Positions 37,266 through 44,351 of a stretch of DNA of 64,000 nucleotides are shown one piece after another (within the stretch, counting starts at the first letter, position 1; each line of letters begins with the position of its first letter). A program made the position numbers and the translations under genes. The stretch lies in NCBI RefSeq assembly GCF_026314295.1, contig NZ_CP111108.1, forward strand, positions 806,001 through 870,000. The letters are read 5' to 3'. This DNA is from Caproicibacterium sp. BJN0003 (GTDB taxonomy: Bacteria; Bacillota; Clostridia; Oscillospirales; Acutalibacteraceae). The notes under the pieces were generated by a model. The model did not search any database and was not told where the DNA came from. It saw nothing but the letters and a program-made list of their open reading frames with translations.

Positions 37266-38245
37266 CAGATGAAGTCTTGATTGATGTACAGCATCTTTCT
37301 AAGCGGTTTGTTGTCGATACCAACTTCTTTGGACGTCCTACTTCGGTGCTGAAAGCTGTTGATGATGTTTCTTTTCAGATCCATAAAGGGGAAGCTTTCG
37401 GTTTGGTAGGAGAGTCCGGTTGTGGAAAGACGACAATTGGAAAAATGTTAGTAAATCTTTATACGCCTTCCGAAGGAAAGATTTTCTTTGAGGGAAAAGA
37501 ATTGACCGCAATGAAACCAAAGGAGCGCCGGGAATACTGCAAGGACATTCAGTTGATTTTTCAGGACCCATACGCTTCTCTGAATCCTCGTATGACGGTA
37601 GGGGATATTATTGCAGAGCCGATTCGAATCAATCATTTGCTTCCGGATAATGAAGTCGAAAACAGAGTCACCTATCTGCTTAACTGTGTCGGATTGGCAA
37701 ATCATATGCGTAACCGTTATCCGCATGAATTTTCCGGCGGTCAGCGGCAGCGTGTCGGGATTGCCCGCGCTTTGGCAGTTCAGCCGAAGTTGATCGTTTG
37801 TGATGAACCGGTTTCTGCTTTGGATGTGTCGATTCAGGCACAGGTCTTAAATCTTTTGGATGATCTGAAAGATGAGTTTGGGCTGACCTATCTGTTTATA
37901 GCGCATGGACTAAATGTTGTGAAACATATCAGTGATCGGGTGGGCGTTATGTATCTTGGAAAACTGATGGAGATAGCGCCAAAGCATGAATTATATGCGA
38001 ATCCGCTCAATCCTTATACGAAAGCGCTACTTTCTGCGATTCCTTCAGTGAATCCGGAAACACGCCGGAAGCGTATTATTTTACAAGGAGATGTTCCGAG
38101 TCCGATCGATCCGCCTGCAGGCTGCCGCTTTTGTAGCCGCTGCTTTGAAAAGGTAGATGGGTGTGATTCGGTTACGCCGGAACTTCGAATGGTACAACCG
38201 AATCATTGGGTTGCATGTCATCGCTTTGATGATCAGAATTTGTAA
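37262..38245 (+). CDS. Peptide ABC transporter ATPase (DppF/OppF type)
   Basis: A 327-residue ATPase, second of the pair. Walker A GESGCGKTT, Q-loop LIFQDPYASLNP, signature FSGGQRQRVGIARAL, Walker B LIVCDEPVSALDVS, and a C-terminal Cys-containing tail (CRFCSRCFEKVDGC). AGAGGAGG precedes ATG 37262. Its end is closed by a terminator, so the operon is complete in the window. Confidence 0.92.
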   Translation: MTDEVLIDVQHLSKRFVVDTNFFGRPTSVLKAVDDVSFQIHKGEAFGLVGESGCGKTTIGKMLVNLYTPSEGKIFFEGKELTAMKPKERREYCKDIQLIFQDPYASLNPRMTVGDIIAEPIRINHLLPDNEVENRVTYLLNCVGLANHMRNRYPHEFSGGQRQRVGIARALAVQPKLIVCDEPVSALDVSIQAQVLNLLDDLKDEFGLTYLFIAHGLNVVKHISDRVGVMYLGKLMEIAPKHELYANPLNPYTKALLSAIPSVNPETRRKRIILQGDVPSPIDPPAGCRFCSRCFEKVDGCDSVTPELRMVQPNHWVACHRFDDQNL

Positions 38246-38278
38246 AGATTTTAAAAATCCCTTTCCTTCTTTTGCCTT

Positions 38279-38318
38279 TAAGCTGGTGTTTCTCATAAAG
38301 AGGACACCGGCTTTTTTT
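38279..38318 (+). terminator. Terminator of the peptide importer operon
   Basis: TAAGCTGGTGT ... ACACCGGCTT with a loop of about 14 bases and seven T. Confidence 0.8.
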
Positions 38319-38494
38319 GACTTTGCATTGAAAATGTTTTATAATAAAACAAGAAAAAATAAAAACTGACGGATTTTAAAAATAAAATTCAAAACTGATG
38401 AAATGAGAAAATCATTTTTTCTATAAAATTGAATGAACGCGATTTTAGAAAGTCATTATAAAAATTCACGCGTCAAAAATAAAAGAGGAAATTC

Positions 38495-38782
38495 ATGGAA
38501 GAAAAGAACTGGACTTATATCCTCCTTTGTGCAGATGGGACACTTTATACTGGATGGACAAATGATTTACCAGCTCGTATAAAAACGCATCAGGACGGAA
38601 AAGGAGCCAAATATACGCGGGCTCGGAGACCGGTAAAACTTGTCTATCAGGAATGCTTTCCGAGTCGCCGAGAAGCAATGCAGCGTGAGTGCGAGATTAA
38701 ACAAATGCCACGAAAGAAAAAGTTGGAACTGGTGTGTAATGCACAAGAAAATGCAGAATTTTTAAAATATAAATTTTGCTGA
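38495..38782 (+). CDS. GIY-YIG nuclease-domain protein (UPF0213/YhbQ-like)
   Basis: A 95-residue protein with TYILLCADGTLYTGWTNDL as the GIY-YIG core, followed by RIKTHQDGKGAKYTRARRP and a C-terminal KQMPRKKK. It fits the small single-domain YhbQ/UPF0213 group, which has a nuclease fold and little known function. ATG 38495 has AGAGGA upstream. Stands alone. Confidence 0.88.
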   Translation: MEEKNWTYILLCADGTLYTGWTNDLPARIKTHQDGKGAKYTRARRPVKLVYQECFPSRREAMQRECEIKQMPRKKKLELVCNAQENAEFLKYKFC

Positions 38783-38837
38783 CTGATGAAAAATTTATTC
38801 TTTATGAAACAAAATAAAGAAAAATTTCAAAAAAGAC

Positions 38838-38866
38838 TTGCTTTTTAAAGAAAGTTGTTACATAAT
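38838..38866 (+). promoter_or_regulatory. Putative promoter of the Lrp-like gene
   Basis: TTGCTT (38838-38843), 17-bp spacer, CATAAT (38861-38866). Transcription would start near 38873, just before a strong hairpin. Confidence 0.5.
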
Positions 38867-38881
38867 ATAAGTATCACGCAG

Positions 38882-38914
38882 GGACGCGTGCCACAAGGGG
38901 CACGTGTCCTTTTC
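38882..38914 (+). promoter_or_regulatory. Terminator-like hairpin in the Lrp gene leader
   Basis: Stem GGACGCGTGCC (38882-38892) with GGCACGTGTCC (38899-38909), eleven pairs including one G-U, then TTTTCT. It lies between the promoter and the start codon, so it could attenuate expression or protect the 5' end. Confidence 0.45.
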
Positions 38915-38946
38915 TATTGCGGGAAATAAGTTTTCATGGAATTGAG

Positions 38947-39417
38947 ATGATGAATTTGGATAAGATCGATGTTACTCTGTTGGAATCTTTGCAGGAGGAT
39001 GCACGAATCCCGGTAAAGTCTCTGACAAAAAAAGTGTTTCTTTCTGCCCCTGCAATTTCTGCAAGAATTGAAAAATTGGAAAAGCAAGGGATCATAAAAG
39101 GATATCGAGCGGTTGTTGATCCCATTAAACTAGGCTATCATATCAAAGCCTATATTAATCTGGAAATGAGTCCTTCTCAGAAGCCGGAATTTTATCCTTT
39201 TATTAGTGCATGTCCAAATGTGCTGGAATGTGATTGTGTAACTGGGGATTACTCTATGCTGATTAAAGTAGCATATCCGAGCACCTCAGAGCTGGATACT
39301 TTTATTGGTCAGCTGCAAAAATTCGGTTCCACTTCTACACAGATCGTTTTTTCTACACCGGTGGAGTCTCGTGGCGTTCATCTCACATTAGAAAATGCTG
39401 ATAAAAGTCATTCGTAA
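38947..39417 (+). CDS. Lrp/AsnC family transcriptional regulator
   Basis: A 156-residue regulator. Winged helix-turn-helix at the start (LDKIDVTLLESLQEDARIP, then SAPAISARIEKLEKQGII), followed by an Lrp-type ligand domain with CDCVTGDYSMLIK. Such proteins sense amino acids and control transport or metabolism. The start is ATG 38947 or 38950; only a weak GGA precedes. The gene sits after a leader hairpin and is followed by a structured region. Confidence 0.87.
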   Translation: MMNLDKIDVTLLESLQEDARIPVKSLTKKVFLSAPAISARIEKLEKQGIIKGYRAVVDPIKLGYHIKAYINLEMSPSQKPEFYPFISACPNVLECDCVTGDYSMLIKVAYPSTSELDTFIGQLQKFGSTSTQIVFSTPVESRGVHLTLENADKSHS

Positions 39418-39425
39418 GTTTTTTC

Positions 39426-39548
39426 GGCGATAATCTGCATGTTAAGGCAGACAAAATCTTCGCCTTTACATACTGTCACATTCGTGTGACGGGAGCGGTT
39501 TATCTTATTTGGTTGGGGGAATAAGATAGGTGCGGGTGGCAGAAATGT
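39426..39548 (+). other. Highly structured intergenic region, candidate non-coding RNA or 3' UTR element
   Basis: Three hairpins in a row. Hairpin one: GGCGA (39426-39430) with TCGCC (39460-39464), plus TCTGC with GCAGA. Hairpin two: CTGTCACA with TGTGACGG closed by a TTCG tetraloop (39481-39484). Hairpin three: TATCTTATT (39501-39509) with AATAAGATA (39520-39528), loop TGGTTGGGGG. A terminator follows at 39552. No coding frame fits. It matches no RNA family I can name. I could not find a convincing promoter of its own, so it may be the tail of the Lrp transcript. Confidence 0.45.
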
Positions 39549-39551
39549 CAC

Positions 39552-39590
39552 AAAAAAGCGTCCATTCTGATTTAGAATGGACGCTTTTTT
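39552..39590. terminator. Bidirectional terminator
   Basis: Perfect stem AAAAAGCGTCCATTCT ... AGAATGGACGCTTTTTT with a five-base loop; serves the structured region on the plus strand and the small ORF on the minus strand. Confidence 0.9.
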
Positions 39591-39604
39591 ATATGCTTTT
39601 TATT

Positions 39605-39781
39605 TTAAGAAAATCGGGGAGAGCTTAATTCTGGGCAAATTCGGTCATATCGTTCAATGTCGCCAATGGAATGAGGATACTCTTTGGAGTGATCATAGGC
39701 GGGACCAATATTAGAGCCTTGCAGTAAATCTTTTTCTTCTGTTGCATAGCAGCCTGCATTGTCTGGTTTTAAAATAATCAT
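39605..39781 (-). CDS. Small hypothetical protein, 58 residues
   Basis: ATG 39781 with a strong GGAGG eight bases upstream; the frame ends just before a bidirectional terminator. The product begins MIILKPDNAGCYATEEKDLL and has no membrane segment or motif I recognise. The good ribosome site and the terminator placement argue that it is real. No clear promoter was found, and no partner gene is evident. Confidence 0.55.
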   Translation of the reverse strand: MIILKPDNAGCYATEEKDLLQGSNIGPAYDHSKEYPHSIGDIERYDRICPELSSPRFS

Positions 39782-39914
39782 TTTATTTTCCTCCTGCCGT
39801 TTGATCCATTTCATTTTAGAATGTCTTTATCTTATCAGATTCCAAATAAAAACGGAATAGCAGAGCGAAAATTCAAAAACTTTCAAATATTTTGTATCAG
39901 ATGGCTTTTTAAAT

Positions 39915-39962
39915 CAAAAAAGAGCAGCTCTTCTTTTTAAAAAAAGAAATAAACTGCTCTTT
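39915..39962 (-). terminator. Terminator of prfC
   Basis: AAAGAGCAG (minus-strand 5' arm at 39962-39954) with CTGCTCTTT (39927-39919), inner A/T stem, and a T tract on the minus strand. Confidence 0.7.
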
Positions 39963-39970
39963 CAAAAAAA

Positions 39971-41566
39971 TTAAGCTTTTCCAAATTCGCTGAGGGTAAG
40001 TCCTTTGTTGTGTTCATTTGCCCAGCGAATATTCCATTCACTGGAAAACAAAAGCAGATGATGTCCTTTTAGATCCTGAATCCTTCTGGTATCACTGGTG
40101 AGATCCAGCGTTTTAGGATCCAACTCATCATCGTCAATCCAACGAATATATTCATAGGGTAGATTTTCCATATAAATATCTACATTGTATTCGTTCTCCA
40201 GACGATATTCCAACACATCAAACTGCAAAACACCCACTACGCCGACGATGACTTCTTCCATGCTGCCGTTTAGTTCCTGGAAAACCTGAATAGCGCCTTC
40301 CTGCGCAATCTGAGAGATTCCTTTTACAAATTGTTTGCGCTTCATGGTGTCTTTAGGAGAAACTCTGGCAAAATGCTCCGGAGCAAAGGTTGGAATTCCA
40401 CCGAAACGTAATTTTTTAGCGGATGTGCAGAGCGTGTCACCGATTGAAAAAACACCTGGGTCAAAAACACCAATAATATCGCCGGCATAGGCGTGATCGA
40501 TCACTTCTCTTTGTTCTGCCATCAGCTGCTGGGGAGCCATCAGCTTCATCTTACGGTCTCCCTGTACATGATAAACTTCCATACCACGGTCAAATTCGCC
40601 GGAACAAATCCGCATAAACGCAATACGATCTCGGTGTGCCTTATTCATGTTTGCCTGAATTTTAAAGACAAAAGCGGAAAAATGGTCGTCCATGGGGTCT
40701 ACAAGGCCAATATCGGCTTCTCGTGGAAGGGGCGGCGTCGTCATCTTTAAAAATTCCTGCAGAAAAGGTTCAACGCCGAAATTTGTCAGAGCGGAACCGA
40801 AGAACACAGGGGAAAGCTTTCCAGTCCGGACGTCATCCAGTGAAAATTCTTCGCCGGCACCATCCAGAAGTTCAACATCGTCCTGAAGTGTAGAAAGCAA
40901 ACTTTCGCCTAAAAGATCTTTTAACCGGGAATCATTCAGGTCACTGGCTGATTCTGCTACCTGATGTGCGCCGTTTGCAGTTTCTTCTGCAGTAAAAGTT
41001 AAAATTTTTCGGCTTGCTCTGTCATAAACACCCTTAAACTCTTTTCCTGAGCCGATCGGCCAATTGACCGAATAAGTTTTAATCCCAAGCTCTTGTTCGA
41101 TCTCGTCCATTAAATCATAAGGGCTGCGGGCATCTCGATCCATTTTATTGATAAAAGTAAAAATCGGAATATGACGTAGCGTACAGACCTTGAATAGCTT
41201 TCGGGTTTGCTTTTCAACGCCTTTGCCGGCGTCAATGACCATTACGGCGCTGTCGGCAGCCATCAGCGTACGGTAGGTATCCTCGGAAAAGTCCTGATGC
41301 CCCGGCGTATCCAAAATATTGATGCAGTAGTCGTGATATTCGAACTGCATTACAGAAGAGGTCACGGAAATTCCGCGCTGCTTTTCAATTTCCATCCAAT
41401 CGGATACGGCGTGACGCATATGGCGTTTTCCTTTTACCATACCTGCCTGTTGAATCGCGCCTCCGTACAGAAGCAACTTTTCTGTCAGCGTTGTTTTACC
41501 TGCATCCGGATGCGAAATAATTGCAAAAGTACGTCTCTTTTTAATTTCTGCTTTATAATTGCTCAC
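39971..41566 (-). CDS. prfC: Peptide chain release factor 3
   Basis: A 531-residue GTPase that recycles RF1/RF2 from the ribosome after termination. G1 is ISHPDAGKTTLTEK near residues 18-31, switch and G3 DTPGHQDFSEDTYRT, G4 FINKMDRD. Length equals the usual RF3 (about 525-530). The start codon is GTG 41566 with GGAGG seven bases upstream. It forms a single-gene unit with its own promoter. Confidence 0.96.
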   Translation of the reverse strand: MSNYKAEIKKRRTFAIISHPDAGKTTLTEKLLLYGGAIQQAGMVKGKRHMRHAVSDWMEIEKQRGISVTSSVMQFEYHDYCINILDTPGHQDFSEDTYRTLMAADSAVMVIDAGKGVEKQTRKLFKVCTLRHIPIFTFINKMDRDARSPYDLMDEIEQELGIKTYSVNWPIGSGKEFKGVYDRASRKILTFTAEETANGAHQVAESASDLNDSRLKDLLGESLLSTLQDDVELLDGAGEEFSLDDVRTGKLSPVFFGSALTNFGVEPFLQEFLKMTTPPLPREADIGLVDPMDDHFSAFVFKIQANMNKAHRDRIAFMRICSGEFDRGMEVYHVQGDRKMKLMAPQQLMAEQREVIDHAYAGDIIGVFDPGVFSIGDTLCTSAKKLRFGGIPTFAPEHFARVSPKDTMKRKQFVKGISQIAQEGAIQVFQELNGSMEEVIVGVVGVLQFDVLEYRLENEYNVDIYMENLPYEYIRWIDDDELDPKTLDLTSDTRRIQDLKGHHLLLFSSEWNIRWANEHNKGLTLSEFGKA

Positions 41567-41597
41567 AGTGTGACCTCCGAAAAATCAAATACATTTT

Positions 41598-41626
41598 ATT
41601 TTACCGCAAAAAAAGGAATTTAGCAA
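41598..41626 (-). promoter_or_regulatory. Promoter of prfC
   Basis: On the minus strand TTGCTA (41626-41621), 17-bp spacer, TAAAAT (41603-41598), about 30 bases before the start codon. Confidence 0.6.
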
Positions 41627-41760
41627 GAAAGTTGTTTAAGCACAAGCAGTATTTTTTATTGGGTATACTGAGAAAAAATTTTTTCGATAGGTTAGGCTCA
41701 AAATAAGTTTATAAAAGTTCTAAAGTGACAAAATGGAGAAAATTATAAAAGAAAAAGAAA

Positions 41761-41789
41761 TTGACTTTTTGAGAGAGGCAGAGTACAAT
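41761..41789 (+). promoter_or_regulatory. Promoter of the feo operon
   Basis: TTGACT (41761-41766), 17-bp spacer, TACAAT (41784-41789), 41 bases before feoA. Confidence 0.7.
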
Positions 41790-41802
41790 AAATTTAAAGA
41801 GA

Positions 41803-41814
41803 TAGCATATGCTA
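41803..41814 (+). promoter_or_regulatory. Palindromic operator candidate before feoA
   Basis: Perfect 12-base palindrome TAGCATATGCTA between the -10 box and the feoA ribosome site. A DtxR-like half-site, TAGGTTAGGCT, also lies at 41688-41698, upstream of the promoter. Iron-regulator binding is inferred from position and gene content only. Confidence 0.4.
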
Positions 41815-41830
41815 ACTTTGGAGGGATGAT

Positions 41831-42061
41831 ATGAAATTAAACGAATTACCAATTGGAAAAGAAGCGATTATTAAGGAAGTACAGGGGAAAGGAGCTTTAC
41901 GGCGTCATATGCTGGATATGGGGTTGACCCCTCATACGCAAGTGAAAATTCAGAAGGTAGCCCCGATGGGAGATCCGATCGAATTGACCTTGCGTGGGTA
42001 TGAGTTAACTCTTCGAGTGGACGATGCAAAAAATGTCATCGTACAGGAGGTGGGCAAATGA
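41831..42061 (+). CDS. feoA: Ferrous iron transport protein FeoA
   Basis: A 76-residue SH3-like cytoplasmic protein that supports FeoB. LRRHMLDMGLTPHTQVKI and GDPIELTLRGYELTLR are the family core. TTTGGAGGGATGAT upstream gives the ribosome site. The stop overlaps the feoB start (ATGA at 42058-42061). Confidence 0.93.
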   Translation: MKLNELPIGKEAIIKEVQGKGALRRHMLDMGLTPHTQVKIQKVAPMGDPIELTLRGYELTLRVDDAKNVIVQEVGK

Positions 42062-44061
42062 TTTTTGCGTTGGCAGGAAATCAAAACTGTGGTAAAACAA
42101 CTTTATTTAATCAGCTGACAGGCTCTAACCAGCATGTCGGAAATTTTCCCGGAGTTACAGTAGAAGGAAAAGACGGAATTGTTCGTGGGCACAAAGATAC
42201 GATTGTAGTGGATTTGCCTGGAATTTATTCGCTTTCTCCGTATACCAGTGAAGAAATTGTAACCCGGGATTTTTTATTGAAACAGCATCCGGATGGAATC
42301 ATTAATATTGTAGATGCAACCAATATTGAGAGAAATCTTTATTTGACTCTACAGCTTCTGGAATTGCAGATTCCCATGGTTGTATGTCTCAATATGATGG
42401 ATGAGGTACGTGCAAACGGTGGGACCATTCATATTCAGACGCTGAGCAAAGAACTAGGAGTTCCGGTGATTCCGATTGTAGCGAGTAAGAATGAAGGAAT
42501 TGAAGAAGTTGTCGATACGGCGCTGGAAGTTGCGCAGAAAAAGCAGCGCCCGACTCGGATTGATTTTTGTTCCGGAGCAGTTCACCGTGCAATTCATGCA
42601 GTTGCGCATTTGGTAGAAGATCATGCGCAGAGAATCCATGTGCCGCCTCGCTTTGCAGCTGTTAAGCTGATCGAGGGTGACGATCCGATGATGAACTCCT
42701 TGCAGCTTTCGGATAACGAAAAAGACATGGTCGGGCATTCTGTTACTGAGATGGAGCGCGAAGTTCATACGGACCGCGAAGCTGCGCTTGCCGATATGCG
42801 GTACACTTTTATCGAAAATCTTTGTAAAGATGCAGTGGTCAAACCTCATGAAAGCAAAGAACATAAGCGCAGCGTTAGAATTGATGCGGTATTAACGAAT
42901 AAATATGGGGCGATTCCGATCTTTCTTGGAATCATGGCCTTGATTTTTTATCTGACTTTTGGCGTGATTGGGGCTTTTTTGAGCAATGCGCTTAGTAACG
43001 GAATTGATGCACTTTCCGGTGCGGTCGGGAATGCATTGACCGCTTATGGGCTGAATCCGGTGATTCGTTCCTTGGTTATCAACGGCGTTTTTGCCGGGGT
43101 TGGAAGCGTTTTAAGCTTTCTTCCGACGATTGTGGTACTGTTTTTCTTTCTCTCGATTCTGGAAGACAGCGGATATATGGCGCGGGTAGCGTTCGTTATG
43201 GATAAGCTTTTGAGAAAAATCGGACTTTCAGGCAGAAGCTTCGTACCGATGCTGATCGGCTTTGGATGTTCGGTTCCTGCCATCATGGCGACCAGAACCC
43301 TTTCGAGTGAACGCGACCGCAAGATGACCATTCTGCTGACCCCGTTTATGAGCTGCAGTGCAAAACTGCCGATCTATTCGATGTTTACAATGGCGTTTTT
43401 CCCGAAGAATGGGGCGCTTGTGATGATTTGTCTCTACATAGGCGGAATCATAATGGGCATTCTCAGCGCGCTTCTTTTTAAGGGGACACTGTTTCATGGA
43501 GAACCGGTGCCGTTTGTAATGGAATTGCCAAACTATCGGATGCCCAGTGCAAAGAGTGTCTGCCTTTTGATGTGGGATAAAGCGAAAGACTTTTTGCAGC
43601 GTGCATTCACTGTAATTTTTCTGGCAACCATTATTATCTGGTTCCTGCAAAACTTTGATACGCGCTTAAATGTCGTAGCAGATAGTACGCAGAGTCTTCT
43701 TGCCATGGTCGGAAGATTTATTTCGCCGATATTTGCACCAATGGGATTTGGAGATTGGCGCGCTGCGACGGCTTTGGTTGCCGGATTTACTGCAAAAGAA
43801 GCAGTGGTCAGTACTTTCGCAGTCCTTACCGGAGCCAGCAGTGCCATGCTTCCACAGGCTCTTGCTCAAATCTTTACACCACTTTCGGCTGCTGCATTTT
43901 TAGCTTTTACATTGCTTTATACGCCTTGTATTGCTGCAATCAATGCAGTTAAGCACGAGATGCATTCCACAACTTCTGCGGTTTCCGTGGTACTTTACCA
44001 GTGTGGTGTGGCATGGCTTGCTTCTTTTGTCATTTATCAAATCGGAAATCTGATTTTTTAA
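42058..44061 (+). CDS. feoB: Ferrous iron transporter FeoB
   Basis: A 667-residue Fe(II) importer. N-terminal G domain with GNQNCGKTTLFNQLTG (G1) and VDLPGIYSLSPYTSEE (G3), NMMDE (G4); a helical linker follows; the rest is a polytopic domain with the Gate motifs (GCSVPAIMATRTL and MSCSAKLPIY) and CIAAINAV near the end. Length is typical for Clostridia FeoB. Coupled to feoA and followed 12 bases later by the small Cys-rich gene. Confidence 0.95.
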   Translation: MIFALAGNQNCGKTTLFNQLTGSNQHVGNFPGVTVEGKDGIVRGHKDTIVVDLPGIYSLSPYTSEEIVTRDFLLKQHPDGIINIVDATNIERNLYLTLQLLELQIPMVVCLNMMDEVRANGGTIHIQTLSKELGVPVIPIVASKNEGIEEVVDTALEVAQKKQRPTRIDFCSGAVHRAIHAVAHLVEDHAQRIHVPPRFAAVKLIEGDDPMMNSLQLSDNEKDMVGHSVTEMEREVHTDREAALADMRYTFIENLCKDAVVKPHESKEHKRSVRIDAVLTNKYGAIPIFLGIMALIFYLTFGVIGAFLSNALSNGIDALSGAVGNALTAYGLNPVIRSLVINGVFAGVGSVLSFLPTIVVLFFFLSILEDSGYMARVAFVMDKLLRKIGLSGRSFVPMLIGFGCSVPAIMATRTLSSERDRKMTILLTPFMSCSAKLPIYSMFTMAFFPKNGALVMICLYIGGIIMGILSALLFKGTLFHGEPVPFVMELPNYRMPSAKSVCLLMWDKAKDFLQRAFTVIFLATIIIWFLQNFDTRLNVVADSTQSLLAMVGRFISPIFAPMGFGDWRAATALVAGFTAKEAVVSTFAVLTGASSAMLPQALAQIFTPLSAAAFLAFTLLYTPCIAAINAVKHEMHSTTSAVSVVLYQCGVAWLASFVIYQIGNLIF

Positions 44062-44073
44062 AGGAAGATTTTT

Positions 44074-44238
44074 ATGAATCTAATTGATTATTTAGTACTT
44101 TTACTAATCTTAATTCTGATCGTTTTGGCGGTGCGCTATTGTCACCGTCACCCGGGATGCAATGGAGACTGTACGAATTGTCCTTATTGCACGAATGGTT
44201 CCTGTGAAGTAAAAAAAACAAAAAAGAAAAAGCCATAA
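44074..44238 (+). CDS. FeoB-associated Cys-rich membrane protein
   Basis: A 54-residue protein that is easily missed. AAGGAAG precedes ATG 44074. An N-terminal membrane segment (residues 5-20) is followed by a Cys/His cluster (C23, H24, H26, C29, C33, C36, C39, C44) and a Lys-rich tail. Size, layout and place directly after feoB match the FeoB-associated Cys-rich family, thought to take part in Fe(II) handling, though its role is not established. Confidence 0.85.
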   Translation: MNLIDYLVLLLILILIVLAVRYCHRHPGCNGDCTNCPYCTNGSCEVKKTKKKKP

Positions 44239-44272
44239 CCACAACAGCATATATAGAATATAGAAATATAGA

Positions 44273-44316
44273 AAAAGAACTCATTCAAAGCCGGAAAGCT
44301 AAGAATGAGTTCTTTT
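44273..44316. terminator. Bidirectional terminator between the feo operon and the PPK2 gene
   Basis: AAAAGAACTCATTC ... GAATGAGTTCTTTT, 14 perfect pairs with a 16-base loop. Confidence 0.8.
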
Positions 44317-44351
44317 CAAATCGGGTGGGAAGAAGGATTTTCACCCGGTTC

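Noticed and set aside
41733-41834. A 33-codon frame before feoA that ends in an ATGA overlap with the feoA start.
   Set aside because: It has no ribosome site, and a good promoter lies inside it, so the feo transcript would begin after its start. The overlap is most likely chance.
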